This document shows, in pieces, positions 38,589 through 51,929 of a DNA stretch of 64,000 nucleotides. Numbering within the stretch: the first letter of the stretch is position 1; each line of letters opens with the position of its first letter. A program made the translations under genes and the position numbers. Below the pieces are notes generated by a model. The model searched no databases. It was not told the DNA's origin and worked only from the letters and a program-made list of their open reading frames with translations. The stretch comes from Enterobacter oligotrophicus (lineage in GTDB: Bacteria > Pseudomonadota > Gammaproteobacteria > Enterobacterales > Enterobacteriaceae): contig NZ_AP019007.1 of NCBI RefSeq assembly GCF_009176645.1, forward strand, positions 2,418,001-2,482,000, in the 5' to 3' direction.

Positions 38589-39926
38589 TTAGTGCGCGTC
38601 AATAAACACAATCTTCAGCACAAACAGCAGCGCCACCACAATCACGCATGGGCTAAGTTCGCGGAAGCGACCAGTCCCGACTTTCATCACGCAGTAAGAG
38701 ATAAAGCCCAGCGCGATACCTTCGGTGATCGAGAAGCTGAACGGCATCATCACCGCGGTAATAAACGCCGGAACCGCTTCGGTCAAATCTTCCCACTTCA
38801 CACGCGCCAGGCTCGACGTCATGAGTACACCGACATAAATCAGCGCACCGGCTGCCGCATACGGTGGAACCATGCCCGCCAGCGGCGAAAGGAAGATCAC
38901 CAGCAGGAACAGGATACCCACGACAACCGCCGTCAGGCCGGTACGACCACCCACGGACACGCCGGAAGAAGATTCAATGTAAGCGGTAACAGAAGAGGTG
39001 CCGATAAACGCGCCGGTAACAGAGGAAACACTGTCAACAAACAGCGCCTGCTTCATACGCGGGAATTTGCCTTTCTCATCCGCCAGGCCTGCTTTATCGG
39101 TCACGCCGATCAGCGTACCGGACGAGTCAAACAGGTTCACCAGCATGAAGGAGAAAATCACCCCCGCCAGGCCCAGGTTCAGGGAACCCGCCAGGTCTAC
39201 GTGGCCGATCACGCTAGAAACGCTCGGTGGCGCAGAGACGATACCGCTGTAATGCACATCGCCCAGCATCCAGCCCAGCAGGGTGGTCACGACAATAGAG
39301 ACCAGCACTGCCGCGTGAATATTACGGGAAGCCAGAATCGCGATGATAAAGAAGCCCAGCACCCCCAGCAACACGCTGTGAGAAGTCAGGTTACCGATAC
39401 TCACCAGCGTTTCCGGGTTCGCAACAATCACACCCGCGTTTTTCAGGCCCATCATACCAATGAACAGACCGATACCGCTGGTGATGCCCACGCGCAGGCT
39501 TACGGGGATATTAGCAATCATCCAGTAACGCACGCGGAAAATGGTCAGCAACAGCAGGCCAATCGCGCCCCAGAAGATAGCCCCCATCCCGACTTGCCAC
39601 GGCAGGCCCATCGCCTGAACCACCACGAACGCGAAGAACGCATTCAGGCCCATTGCCGGAGCTAGCGCAACCGGAAGGTTGGCAAATACACCCATAAGAA
39701 TGCTGCCAAGCGCCGCGATCAGACAGGTAGTAACGAAGACGGCGCTGGTATCCATGCCAGCCACGCCCAGAATTTGTGGGTTAACAAAAACGATATAGAC
39801 CATCGTCAGGAAGGTGGTGAAACCGGCGATCACTTCGGTGCGTGCCGTGGTGCCGTGCTCGCGCAGTTTGAACACGCGCTCAAGCAGACCCTGACCAGAT
39901 GTCTGGGTAGTGTGTTGTTGACTCAT
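38589..39926 (-). CDS. adeP: Adenine permease AdeP (YieG)
   Basis: 445-residue NCS2/AzgA-type nucleobase:cation symporter with about 12-14 membrane segments (NLPVALAPAMGLNAFFAFVV; FDSSGTLIGVTDKAGL). High-affinity adenine uptake in E. coli. The start is taken at ATG 39926 (MSQQHTTQT); two further in-frame start codons lie immediately upstream. Monocistronic. Confidence 0.96.
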   Translation of the reverse strand: MSQQHTTQTSGQGLLERVFKLREHGTTARTEVIAGFTTFLTMVYIVFVNPQILGVAGMDTSAVFVTTCLIAALGSILMGVFANLPVALAPAMGLNAFFAFVVVQAMGLPWQVGMGAIFWGAIGLLLLTIFRVRYWMIANIPVSLRVGITSGIGLFIGMMGLKNAGVIVANPETLVSIGNLTSHSVLLGVLGFFIIAILASRNIHAAVLVSIVVTTLLGWMLGDVHYSGIVSAPPSVSSVIGHVDLAGSLNLGLAGVIFSFMLVNLFDSSGTLIGVTDKAGLADEKGKFPRMKQALFVDSVSSVTGAFIGTSSVTAYIESSSGVSVGGRTGLTAVVVGILFLLVIFLSPLAGMVPPYAAAGALIYVGVLMTSSLARVKWEDLTEAVPAFITAVMMPFSFSITEGIALGFISYCVMKVGTGRFRELSPCVIVVALLFVLKIVFIDAH

Positions 39927-40092
39927 CATCAATTTCCGAACAAGGAGGGAAAATTCGTCGCTATCCTATACCAAAATGCGACAATAAGGGCGGTTACGAG
40001 ATACTTTTTTTCATTGATTTTGCTTATACGGCAACGATTGCGTCTCGTTAAACTGCAGTACGTAAACGTTAAACTTGTTAAAAGGGAAAGGC

Positions 40093-40758
40093 ATGTCCGA
40101 AATTGAAGCGGTATTTTTCGACTGCGACGGTACGCTGGTCGACAGTGAGGTCATTTGTTCCCGCGCGTATGTCGCCATGTTCCAGGAATTTGGCATTACG
40201 CTCGATCTCGAAGAGGTGTTCAAACGCTTTAAGGGCGTGAAACTCTACGAGATTATCGACATCATTAACGAAGAGCACGGGGTAGATCTGGCAAAAGCCG
40301 ATCTGGAACCGGTGTACCGCGCCGAGGTCGCACGCCTTTTCGACTCAGAACTGGAAGTTATCGCTGGTGCTAACGCGCTGCTGGACGCGATGACGGTACC
40401 AATCTGCGTGGTCTCAAACGGCCCGGTCAGTAAAATGCAGCATTCGCTGGGTAAGCTGGAAATGTTGCATCATTTCCCGGAAAAACTGTTCAGTGGTTAC
40501 GATATCCAGCGCTGGAAGCCCGATCCGGCCCTGATGTTCCATGCGGCGAAGGCAATGAACGTCAACGTAGAGAATTGTATTCTGGTCGATGACTCGTCTG
40601 CGGGCGCGCAGTCGGGAATTGATGCGGGCATGGAGGTGTTTTACTTCTGTGCCGATCCGCACAACAAGCCGATCGATCATCCAAAAGTGACGACCTTTAC
40701 CGATCTGGCGCAGTTGCCGGAGCTGTGGAAGGCGCGCGGGTGGAATATTACTCGTTGA
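40093..40758 (+). CDS. yieH: HAD-family 6-phosphogluconate phosphatase YieH
   Basis: 221 residues, beta-phosphoglucomutase-like HAD phosphatase: motif I FFDCDGTLVDSE, motif II VVSNG, motif III KPDPALMFHAAKAM, motif IV LVDDS. In E. coli it dephosphorylates 6-phosphogluconate. Start ATG 40093 after AAGGGAAAGG, as in E. coli. Confidence 0.95.
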   Translation: MSEIEAVFFDCDGTLVDSEVICSRAYVAMFQEFGITLDLEEVFKRFKGVKLYEIIDIINEEHGVDLAKADLEPVYRAEVARLFDSELEVIAGANALLDAMTVPICVVSNGPVSKMQHSLGKLEMLHHFPEKLFSGYDIQRWKPDPALMFHAAKAMNVNVENCILVDDSSAGAQSGIDAGMEVFYFCADPHNKPIDHPKVTTFTDLAQLPELWKARGWNITR

Positions 40759-40767
40759 AAAAACAAA

Positions 40768-40836
40768 GCCGGATGGCGCTAACGCTTATCCGGCCTACAG
40801 AGCTCGTAGGCCCGGTAAGCGCAGCGCCACCGGGCA
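40768..40836. repeat. Pair of inverted REP elements
   Basis: GCCGGATGGCGCTAACGCTTATCCGGC and an inverted GCCCGGTAAGCGCAGCGCCACCGGGC between convergent yieH and phoU. Confidence 0.9.
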
Positions 40837-40848
40837 TATTTACGCGGA

Positions 40849-41574
40849 TCACTCTTTCGGATCTTTCCCCGCCAGCAGCTTGTCCAGCTCATCACCGCCC
40901 ACGTGACGGAAATCCTGCCCCTTCACGAAATAGAAGATGTATTCGCAAATGTTCTGGCAACGGTCACCGATACGCTCGATTGAGCGCGCGCAGAACAGCG
41001 CGGTCAGAACGCTTGGAATGGTTCGTGAATCTTCCATCATGTAGGTCATCAGCTGACGCACAATGCCTTCGTACTCTTGGTCGACTTTCTTGTCTTCACG
41101 GTAGATACGAATGGCTTCGTCAAGATCCATACGCGCGAAGGCATCCAGCACGTCGTGCAGCATCTGCACGGTGTGGCGGCCCAGCGACTCCAGGCTTACC
41201 AGTAGCGGCTGGTGCTGCTGAGAGAATTTCTCCAGCGCGGTGCGGCAAATTTTGTCCGCAACATCACCAATGCGTTCCAGTTCAGCGATAGTTTTGATGA
41301 TCGCCATCACCAGACGCAGGTCGCTCGCCGTCGGCTGACGCTTCGCGATAATGCGCACACAGGCTTCGTCGATAGCGACTTCCATCATATTGACGTTTTT
41401 GTCGCCTTCGATAACGCGCTTCGCCAGTTCGCTGTCCTGGTTATGCATGGCGGTAATCGCATCAGAAAGCTGCTGCTCCACCATACCGCCCATGGTCATC
41501 ACCTGAGTGCGGATGCTTTCCAGTTCAGCGTTGAACTGTCCAGAAATATGTTTATTAAGGTTGAGATTATCCAT
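40849..41574 (-). CDS. phoU: Phosphate signalling regulator PhoU
   Basis: 241 residues, two three-helix bundles with metal-binding acidic clusters ([35 protein letters not shown]). Couples the Pst transporter to the PhoR sensor and keeps the Pho regulon off in high phosphate. Last gene of pstSCAB-phoU; 13 bp after pstB. Confidence 0.98.
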   Translation of the reverse strand: MDNLNLNKHISGQFNAELESIRTQVMTMGGMVEQQLSDAITAMHNQDSELAKRVIEGDKNVNMMEVAIDEACVRIIAKRQPTASDLRLVMAIIKTIAELERIGDVADKICRTALEKFSQQHQPLLVSLESLGRHTVQMLHDVLDAFARMDLDEAIRIYREDKKVDQEYEGIVRQLMTYMMEDSRTIPSVLTALFCARSIERIGDRCQNICEYIFYFVKGQDFRHVGGDELDKLLAGKDPKE

Positions 41575-41587
41575 AGCGCACTCCTAA

Positions 41588-42373
<786 letters not shown>

Positions 42374-42407
42374 TCATTCGACGCCGCGATGTGCCGCGCC
42401 GTAAAAA

Positions 42408-44260
<1,853 letters not shown>

Positions 44261-44291
44261 TTACTCTTCTGTTAAACGCGTTTACGAAATC

Positions 44292-44363
44292 GCCGGGTGG
44301 CGCTTGCGCTTACCCGGCCTACAGTCGGAACCGTAGGGCGGGTAAGCGCAAGCGCCACCCGCC
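44292..44363. repeat. Pair of inverted REP elements between pstS and pstC
   Basis: GCCGGGTGGCGCTTGCGCTTACCCGGC and the inverted partner GGGCGGGTAAGCGCAAGCGCCACCCGCC. Lies inside the pst operon directly after the pstS stop, so it can stabilise the upstream pstS segment. Confidence 0.9.
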
Positions 44364-44383
44364 ATTTTCGTCAGAATGCTAAA

Positions 44384-45457
<1,074 letters not shown>

Positions 45458-45491
45458 TTAGTGGCTACGATGAGCAAAATAGGACAAACAG

Positions 45492-45531
45492 GTGACAGAT
45501 AAATGTACGAATTATGACAGTTTTATGACAA
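45492..45531 (-). promoter_or_regulatory. Tandem Pho boxes of pstS
   Basis: Minus-strand heptamers at 11-bp steps: TTGTCAT (from 45531), CTGTCAT (45520), CGTACAT (45509), CTGTCAC (45498). These make two adjacent 18-bp PhoB boxes (45531-45514 and 45509-45492), the same layout as E. coli pstS. Isolated CTGTCAT-like heptamers also occur at about 45590-45600 and 45645-45665. The remaining 45540-45710 stretch is AT-rich with no gene. Confidence 0.88.
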
Positions 45532-45710
45532 TGAAAGTTTCACTTAAAAATCAGCAAAACTATTCTTAATTATCATTATGTTAGCCGCAAACATGACAGT
45601 ACGTTTTCAGTAATATTTTCTTTATGTGACACTGAAAAAAGTAGCTGAAGATGACAGATTGTCATAAATAAAAACGAGAAAGAATTGATTAAAAACAAAC
45701 CAGGCAAGGT

Positions 45711-45735
45711 AAAAAGCTCCACCAGAAGGTGGAGC
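45711..45735 (-). terminator. glmS terminator
   Basis: On the minus strand GCTCCACC-TTCT-GGTGGAGC is followed by TTTTT, 10 bp after the glmS stop. Confidence 0.9.
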
Positions 45736-45744
45736 CTGGAGAGA

Positions 45745-47574
45745 TTATTCGACGGTTACGGATTTCGCCAGGTTACGCGGCTGGTCAACGTCGGTGCCTT
45801 TGATCAGCGCAACGTGGTAAGCCAGTAACTGCAGCGGAACGGTGTAGAAGATAGGTGCAATCATCTCTTCCACATGCGGCATCTCAATGATGTGCATGTT
45901 ATCGCTGCTGGCGAAACCGGCATCTTTATCCGCAAAGACGTACAGTACACCGCCGCGGGCGCGCACTTCTTCGATGTTGGATTTCAGTTTTTCCAGCAGT
46001 TCGTTGTTTGGTGCCACAACGATAACCGGCATATCCGCATCAATCAGCGCCAGCGGGCCGTGTTTCAGCTCGCCTGCCGCGTAGGCTTCCGCGTGGATGT
46101 AGGAGATCTCTTTCAGCTTCAGCGCGCCTTCCAGCGCAATCGGATACTGATCGCCACGGCCCAGGAACAGCGCGTGATGTTTGTCAGAGAAATCTTCTGC
46201 CAGCGCTTCAATGCGTTTGTCCTGAGACAGCATCTGCTCAATGCGGCTCGGCAGCGCCTGCAGACCATGAACGATGTCGTGCTCAACGGAAGCATCTTCG
46301 CCTTTCAGGCGCGCCAGTTTCGCCACCAGCATCAGCAGAACGGTCAGCTGCGTGGTGAACGCTTTGGTCGATGCTACGCCGATTTCAGTGCCCGCTTTGG
46401 TCATCAGCGCCAGATCGGACTCGCGTACCAGCGAGGAGCCCGGCACGTTACAAATCGCCAGCGAACCCAGGTAGCCCAACTCTTTAGAGAGACGCAGTGC
46501 CGCCAGGGTATCCGCCGTTTCGCCTGACTGAGAAAGGGTAATCATCAGGCTGTTACGACGCACCGCGGATTTGCGGTAGCGGAATTCAGAGGCGATTTCG
46601 ACATCACACGGCACACCTGCCAGGGATTCAAACCAGTAGCGAGACACCATACCGGAGTTGTAAGAGGTGCCACAGGCCACGATCTGAATGTGCTCAACCT
46701 TGCCCAGCAGTTCGTTCGCGTTTGCGCCCAGTTCGCTCAAATCAACTTCACCGTGGCTGATACGCCCGGTCAGGGTGTTTTTGATGGCATTCGGCTGCTC
46801 GTAAATCTCTTTCTGCATGTAGTGACGGTAAGCGCCTTTGTCGCCTGCGTCGTACTGCAGGTTAGATTCGATCTCCTGGCGCTTCACCTGCTCGCCTTTG
46901 GTGTTGAACACCGTCACGCTGCGACGCGTCACTTCCGCAATATCGCCCTCTTCCAGGAAGATAAAGCGACGAGTAACCGGCAGCAGCGCCAGCTGGTCAG
47001 AGGCGATAAAGTTTTCCCCCATGCCCAGGCCGATAACCATCGGGCTACCGGAACGCGCGGCCAGCAGCGTGGACGGGTCGCGGGAATCCATGATCACCGT
47101 ACCGTAGGCACCGCGCAGCTGAGGAATAGCACGCAGCACCGCGTCACGCAGCGTGCCGCCCTGCTCCAGCTCCCGGTGCACCAGGTGAGCAATCACTTCG
47201 GTGTCGGTTTCAGAGACGAAGGTATAGCCTTGCGCTTTCAGCTCTTCGCGCAGTGGTTCGTGGTTTTCGATAATGCCGTTATGCACCACCACAATGTGTT
47301 CAGACACATGCGGGTGCGCATTGCCTTCAGACGGTTCGCCGTGGGTCGCCCAGCGGGTATGCGCAATACCAGTGCCACCATGCAGCGGATGTTCTTCCGC
47401 GGCCTGAGCCAGCATTTGCACTTTACCGAGACGGCGCAGACGGGTCATATGACCTTCTGCATCCACGACAGCCAGACCGGCAGAGTCGTAACCACGGTAT
47501 TCCAGACGACGTAAGCCTTCGAGAAGGATTTCAGCAATATCACGCTGCGCAACTGCGCCAACAATTCCACACAT
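45745..47574 (-). CDS. glmS: Glucosamine-6-phosphate synthase
   Basis: 609 residues. N-terminal class II glutaminase with nucleophile Cys2 ([10 protein letters not shown]) and two SIS isomerase domains (about 290-425 and 460-600; [28 protein letters not shown] end). Makes GlcN-6-P from fructose-6-P and glutamine for peptidoglycan and LPS. Distal gene of glmUS. Confidence 0.99.
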   Translation of the reverse strand: MCGIVGAVAQRDIAEILLEGLRRLEYRGYDSAGLAVVDAEGHMTRLRRLGKVQMLAQAAEEHPLHGGTGIAHTRWATHGEPSEGNAHPHVSEHIVVVHNGIIENHEPLREELKAQGYTFVSETDTEVIAHLVHRELEQGGTLRDAVLRAIPQLRGAYGTVIMDSRDPSTLLAARSGSPMVIGLGMGENFIASDQLALLPVTRRFIFLEEGDIAEVTRRSVTVFNTKGEQVKRQEIESNLQYDAGDKGAYRHYMQKEIYEQPNAIKNTLTGRISHGEVDLSELGANANELLGKVEHIQIVACGTSYNSGMVSRYWFESLAGVPCDVEIASEFRYRKSAVRRNSLMITLSQSGETADTLAALRLSKELGYLGSLAICNVPGSSLVRESDLALMTKAGTEIGVASTKAFTTQLTVLLMLVAKLARLKGEDASVEHDIVHGLQALPSRIEQMLSQDKRIEALAEDFSDKHHALFLGRGDQYPIALEGALKLKEISYIHAEAYAAGELKHGPLALIDADMPVIVVAPNNELLEKLKSNIEEVRARGGVLYVFADKDAGFASSDNMHIIEMPHVEEMIAPIFYTVPLQLLAYHVALIKGTDVDQPRNLAKSVTVE

Positions 47575-47699
47575 AGTTAGATTTCCTGATTATGGCGTTA
47601 TGCCATGCGTTGTCGCTGACCTGTATTTGCCCTTTCCGGGCACCCCGAGCCTTGTAGAGAGTGGGGTTATTTTTATGGGTACTGCTTGTGGGGGGAGGA

Positions 47700-47806
47700 T
47701 TATATTATCCCCTCACCCCGGCCCTCTCCCCAAAGGGGCGAGGGAGAAAAACACCGCACCGTTCAGTTCCCCTCTCCCCTGGGGGAAGAGGGTCAGGGTG
47801 AGGGGT
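47700..47806. repeat. Inverted pair of BoxC-like repeats
   Basis: CCCCTCACCCCGGCCCTCTC... (47700-47743) and an inverted copy CCCCTCTCCCCTGGGGGAAG...GGGTGAGGGG (47767-47806). The two can fold together into a long stem within the glmU-glmS intercistronic RNA (47575-47817), the region where glmUS mRNA is processed in E. coli. Confidence 0.75.
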
Positions 47807-47817
47807 GACTATTGTTG

Positions 47818-49188
47818 TTACTTCTTCTTCACCGGGCGTTTCCAGCCCTGCTTGTGAACCTGTGGCACACGGCTTAATACCAGTTCGTTGTCCGCCACAT
47901 CGCGCGTCACGGTTGTCCCGGCGGCAATGGTCACACCGTTGCCGATGGTCACAGGTGCCACCAGCTGCGTATCGGAACCGACAAACACGTCATCGCCGAT
48001 AATGGTTTTGAATTTATTGGCCCCGTCATAGTTGCAGGTGATAGTGCCTGCACCGATATTCACATTGTCGCCAATTTCCGCATCGCCCAGGTAGGTCAAA
48101 TGACCGGCTTTGGAACCTTTCCCCAGACGCGCTTTTTTCATCTCTACGAAGTTACCAACATGTGAGCCTTCCAGCAGCTCAGCCCCCGGACGCAGCCGCG
48201 CAAACGGGCCAATAGTACATGCCGTGTCCAGACGGGCATCTTCCACCACGCTGTATGGGCTGATTTCGCAGTCGTCACCGATGACGCTGTTTTTAATCAC
48301 ACAGCCAGCGCCAATTTTGACGCGGTTACCTAACGTGACGTTACCTTCAAGGATAACGTTAGTATCAATTTCGACGTCGCGCCCGTGGGACAACGTTCCG
48401 CGCAGATCAAAGCGCGCCGGATCGCGCAGCATCACACCTGCCAGCAGCAGTTTTTCAGCCTGCTCAGCCTGGTAAATACGCTCAAGGCGAGAAAGCTGCA
48501 GGCGGTTATTCACACCATCCGTTTCGCTAATGCGTGCCGGATGAACGGCAGCAATTTCACGCCCTTCCTGATACGCCATCGCAATGATATCGGTGATGTA
48601 GTATTCACCCTGTGCATTGTTATTGTTGAGCTTCGACAACCAGCGTTTCATATCTGCACCGTTGGCAATCAGGATACCGGTGTTGATCTCCTGAATCAGG
48701 CGCTGTTCTTCGCTCGCATCTTTGTGCTCGACAATCCCCGTGACGTTACCGTTTTCACGGGTGATACGGCCATAGCCGCTCGGGTCGTCCAGCACCACGG
48801 TTAACAAACCGATGCCGCCCTGCGGTTTGGCTTCACGCAGGCGAGTCAGTGTTTCAACGGAGATCAGCGGGACATCGCCGTAGAGCATCAGGATATCTTC
48901 GTCATCCGCAAAATACGGAGCGGCCTGCTGCATCGCATGGCCGGTGCCCAGCTGTTCAGCCTGAAGCACCCAGTTGAGCTTGTCATCGCTCAGCGTTTGT
49001 TTCAGCAGATCGCCGCCGTGGCCGTAGACCAGGTGTACCTGGCGTGCACCCAGTTCATTCGCTGCATCAATGACATGCTGCACCATTGGCTTTCCCGCCA
49101 GGGTGTGCAGCACCTTCGGAAGATCGGAATACATGCGGGTGCCTTTGCCTGCGGCAAGGATGACCACGCTCATCGTATTGTTCAACAT
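47818..49188 (-). CDS. glmU: Bifunctional GlcNAc-1-P uridyltransferase / GlcN-1-P acetyltransferase
   Basis: 456 residues. N-terminal pyrophosphorylase ([20 protein letters not shown]) and a C-terminal left-handed beta-helix with hexapeptide repeats (about 250-440). Makes UDP-GlcNAc. The start follows MLNN as in E. coli, whose length it equals. First gene of glmUS. Confidence 0.99.
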   Translation of the reverse strand: MLNNTMSVVILAAGKGTRMYSDLPKVLHTLAGKPMVQHVIDAANELGARQVHLVYGHGGDLLKQTLSDDKLNWVLQAEQLGTGHAMQQAAPYFADDEDILMLYGDVPLISVETLTRLREAKPQGGIGLLTVVLDDPSGYGRITRENGNVTGIVEHKDASEEQRLIQEINTGILIANGADMKRWLSKLNNNNAQGEYYITDIIAMAYQEGREIAAVHPARISETDGVNNRLQLSRLERIYQAEQAEKLLLAGVMLRDPARFDLRGTLSHGRDVEIDTNVILEGNVTLGNRVKIGAGCVIKNSVIGDDCEISPYSVVEDARLDTACTIGPFARLRPGAELLEGSHVGNFVEMKKARLGKGSKAGHLTYLGDAEIGDNVNIGAGTITCNYDGANKFKTIIGDDVFVGSDTQLVAPVTIGNGVTIAAGTTVTRDVADNELVLSRVPQVHKQGWKRPVKKK

Positions 49189-49532
49189 ACGCGTCCTGAC
49201 TGTAATTTGAGTGAGAAGTAAAACCCTTTGACGTTGAAAATTCTACATATTTTGCGCCATAAAATGGAGTGGTGCGAAAACGTTCAACATCTGCCGTTAA
49301 CGGCTATTTGAGGCTAGTTTCAGGGGCAGAGTAAATCACTTTTTCTCTGGAAAATAGCATTCTTGTGGTAAGTCGCTAACCCACACAATAGGTTAGCTAT
49401 TTTTTTGGATCATGAATAAAGATCCCTTTAAAGCAAAACACTGTTTTAATTCTTCAATAGTGTGACGTTTGAAAAAGAAACAGCGTTTCATCTTGATGAT
49501 AATGGCGCTCAATTATCAATCAGGAGAATAAG
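49189..49532. other. glmU/PL9 intergenic region
   Basis: 344 bp, AT-rich, between divergent glmU and the pectate lyase gene. It must hold both promoters, but I could not assign either with confidence. AATCAGGAGAATAAG just before 49533 is the lyase ribosome-binding site. A 5'-ATTCTACATATTTTGCGCC stretch near 49240 was not matched to a known operator. Confidence 0.5.
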
Positions 49533-51629
49533 ATGAACTATAAAATACCTCTGTCCTTAATGGTGTGTAGCGCCTTTACTGCAACGGCTGCGGATCAGCC
49601 AGTCTGGAAAGCCATTGCTTTTGGGCAGTCAACCGATCTGAATTTTTCGTCGAACGTACTGCCGGAAAAAATCGGCGTTAACGATGTCACTATCGACGGG
49701 AAAAAACTCTCTGCACAGGATACAGCCAACCTGTCTAAACCCGTCACCCTTGAAAGTCGTGGCGGTAAGATCGCCAACTCACATGACGGGTTAACGTTTT
49801 TCTATACCGAGCTGCCAGCAAAGGAGAACTTCGTTTTACAGGCCACTGTTCGGGTAGATCAATTTGGCCCGGAAAACGGGGCGAAACCCGCCGCCCAGGA
49901 AGGGGCTGGTCTGTTGGTGCGCGACATCCTCGGCGTGCCACGCCAGCAGCCGTTGAAAGAGGGTTATGAGGAGTTCCCGGCGGCATCGAATCTGGTGATG
50001 AATGCCATTATGACGCAGGATAAAAAAGACCATCATCGGATAAAACTGCAGGCCATAACCCGCGAAGGGATTTCTCATCCGTGGGGTGATGCCGGGGCGG
50101 CAATTAAAAAGCAGAGCTACCAGGAAGAGGTGGATATTAGCAAGACGCCAGCGTTTCGTTTAAAGCTGGAACGCACCAACGATGGGTTTATCACCGCGTG
50201 GGCTCCCGCAGGCAGTGACGCATGGGTGAGTAAAAGTGTGCCACGCGCCGATCTCATTTCTGTACAGAACAAAGATCATTACTACGTGGGCTTTTTCGCC
50301 TCGCGTAATGCCAAAATCACCGTATCCGACGCGATGCTGACTACTTCAGCAGCGAACACCGTGGTGTCTCACCCCTGGCAGGCAAAACCTGTTCCCGTTG
50401 TTGTTCAACTTGCTTCTGCGAGCAAAAGCCTGACTGACCACTATCTGGTTCAGGCCCGTGCGAACTACGACGGGGTATTCAGCGTTCGGCAAAACGAAGT
50501 GGTGATCGGGAGTGATAAACCGGTCAAAGCGGGAGAAATGTACGTCGTTCCCGCGACGCTAACGGAGAGTAATGCGTTTAGTCTGACATTCACCCCCACC
50601 AGCGGTGAAGCCGTTCATCAGACGTTTACCGTCGATAAGGTGAACGGTATTGATACAACAACGCTTCACGTTTCACCGGTGGGTAAAGCGGATGGAAGAG
50701 GTACGCAGGAATCTCCTGTGGATTTAGCCACCGCGATCGGTCTGGTTGCGCCGGGCGGAAAGATTATCCTGAGTGCGGGTGATTATCCACGGAGCGAAAT
50801 TCCTCTGACGGCCAGCGGCAGTGCGGGAAAAATGACGACGTTACAGGCTGAAGGCAAAGCGGTAATCCACGGTTTGCTGGTGGATGCAAACTACTGGCAT
50901 CTCAAAGATATTGAGGTAACAGATAAAAGTCTGCGCGTACAGGGGAGCCACAACGTTATTGAGAACGTCACCGCTTATCGCAACGACGATACTGGCATCC
51001 AGATCTCCTCCCCGGAAAATATTGGCCGACCACTGTGGGCCCGCGACAACCGGGTAATCAACTCTGAATCATATGCCAATGAAGATCCGGGCAAAATAAA
51101 TGCCGACGGCTTTGCGGTCAAAATGCGCGTCGGCGAGGGCAATCGCCTGGAAAATTGCTATTCCCATGACAACATCGATGATGGCTTTGACCTGTTCAAC
51201 AAGATTGAGGACGGTGCTAATGGCGTTGTGGTGATCGAGAATTCAATTGCCCGTAACAATACCAGCAACGGTTTCAAACTCGGCGGGGAGGGCCAGCCTG
51301 TCGCACATGAAATCCGCAATAGTAAAGCAATCGGCAATCATCTGGATGGTTTTACCGATAACTTCAACCCAGGCGCGCTGGTGGTGGCGAATAATATCGC
51401 GATAGATAACCTGCGCTTTAACTTTATCTTCCGGCCCAGCCCGTATGGTGAAACAACCACACAAGGTGTATTTACCGGTAATAAATCGGTGCGCACAACA
51501 CCCGGAAAGTATGACGATGCCGTAACGGGGAATATTGATGAGTCGAACTATTTTATCGTGAAAGGGGAAAGCGTGAACGACAGCGGGGAGATACTGCCAG
51601 ATGGCGCTTCGCTTATCTCACAACGGTAA
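49533..51629 (+). CDS. Secreted PL9-type pectate / exopolygalacturonate lyase (PelX-like)
   Basis: 698 residues with a signal peptide (MNYKIPLSLMVCSAFTATAA, cleavage near 20-21), a beta-sandwich-like N-terminal half (about 21-370) and a right-handed parallel beta-helix (about 378-690). Calcium-site aspartates are spaced as in PL9: Asp525 (NADGF), Asp549, Asp550 and Asp553 (DDGFDLF); the proposed catalytic Lys582 is in NGFKLGG. It cleaves polygalacturonate by calcium-dependent beta-elimination. Size and domains resemble Dickeya PelX, a periplasmic exo-lyase. No kdu/ogl genes or transporter adjoin it. Absent here in E. coli. The last codons overlap a REP-like sequence. Confidence 0.85.
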   Translation: MNYKIPLSLMVCSAFTATAADQPVWKAIAFGQSTDLNFSSNVLPEKIGVNDVTIDGKKLSAQDTANLSKPVTLESRGGKIANSHDGLTFFYTELPAKENFVLQATVRVDQFGPENGAKPAAQEGAGLLVRDILGVPRQQPLKEGYEEFPAASNLVMNAIMTQDKKDHHRIKLQAITREGISHPWGDAGAAIKKQSYQEEVDISKTPAFRLKLERTNDGFITAWAPAGSDAWVSKSVPRADLISVQNKDHYYVGFFASRNAKITVSDAMLTTSAANTVVSHPWQAKPVPVVVQLASASKSLTDHYLVQARANYDGVFSVRQNEVVIGSDKPVKAGEMYVVPATLTESNAFSLTFTPTSGEAVHQTFTVDKVNGIDTTTLHVSPVGKADGRGTQESPVDLATAIGLVAPGGKIILSAGDYPRSEIPLTASGSAGKMTTLQAEGKAVIHGLLVDANYWHLKDIEVTDKSLRVQGSHNVIENVTAYRNDDTGIQISSPENIGRPLWARDNRVINSESYANEDPGKINADGFAVKMRVGEGNRLENCYSHDNIDDGFDLFNKIEDGANGVVVIENSIARNNTSNGFKLGGEGQPVAHEIRNSKAIGNHLDGFTDNFNPGALVVANNIAIDNLRFNFIFRPSPYGETTTQGVFTGNKSVRTTPGKYDDAVTGNIDESNYFIVKGESVNDSGEILPDGASLISQR

Positions 51630-51656
51630 GCTCAGCGCCACGCAGTATTCAGCGGA

Positions 51657-51728
51657 TTAGTGGTTGAACGTACCGAAAGAGACGTTCATGTTGCTGAAGA
51701 GAGCGATGATTTTATTGACCAGTTTCAT
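51657..51728 (-). CDS. Unannotated 23-residue amphipathic small protein
   Basis: The start is ATG 51728 and the stop is TAA 51659-51657; Shine-Dalgarno AGGA lies 7 nt upstream. The sequence begins MKLVNKIIALFSNM and ends FGTFNH: a short basic, hydrophobic amphipathic helix. A sigma-70-type promoter (51781-51809) and two perfect CRP-type palindromes (51759-51774, 51816-51831) lie immediately upstream. It is in the gap between the PL9 gene and atpC, antisense to neither. I do not recognise a homologue; the general character (short basic N-terminal helix, CRP sites) recalls the E. coli small protein AzuC, but that is resemblance, not homology. Confidence 0.65.
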   Translation of the reverse strand: MKLVNKIIALFSNMNVSFGTFNH

Positions 51729-51758
51729 GATGGCATCCTGATTTATTGAGGTTTGTTT

Positions 51759-51831
51759 TGTGACACACTTCACAAAAAAGAGTCTACGCCTCATTTTTTA
51801 ACCGATCAATATTTTTGTGACGAAAATCACA
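51759..51831 (-). promoter_or_regulatory. Promoter with two CRP-type sites
   Basis: TGTGA-CACACT-TCACA (51759-51774) and TGTGA-CGAAAA-TCACA (51816-51831) are both perfect TGTGA-N6-TCACA palindromes. Between them on the minus strand lie TTGATC (51809-51804) and TAGACT (51786-51781), 17 bp apart. The predicted start is near 51774, giving a roughly 46-nt leader to the small gene. The upstream site centres near -50 and the downstream one near +8, so net repression by cAMP-CRP is plausible. Confidence 0.75.
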
Positions 51832-51880
51832 AAATAATAAAACAGCTTTTCAGTTTCATTTTTCATGAAACGAAACCATA

Positions 51881-51910
51881 AAAAAAGCCAGTCTGAAACC
51901 AGACTGGCTT
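51881..51910 (-). terminator. atp operon terminator
   Basis: An 11-bp perfect stem AAGCCAGTCTG / CAGACTGGCTT with an AAAC loop, followed by a T run on the minus strand, 20 bp after the atpC stop. Confidence 0.92.
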
Positions 51911-51929
51911 TATGCTTTTCAAGCCGGTG

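Noticed and set aside
38592..39665. 357-codon plus-strand frame opposite adeP
   Set aside because: Antisense shadow of a clear permease gene; very rich in His, Arg, Gln.
44292..44363. Possible riboswitch or attenuator between pstS and pstC
   Set aside because: Sequence is a standard inverted REP pair seen at four other places in this window.
47575..47700. glmS ribozyme
   Set aside because: The self-cleaving glmS ribozyme belongs to Gram-positive bacteria; no core motif is visible, and in enterobacteria GlmZ/GlmY control glmS.
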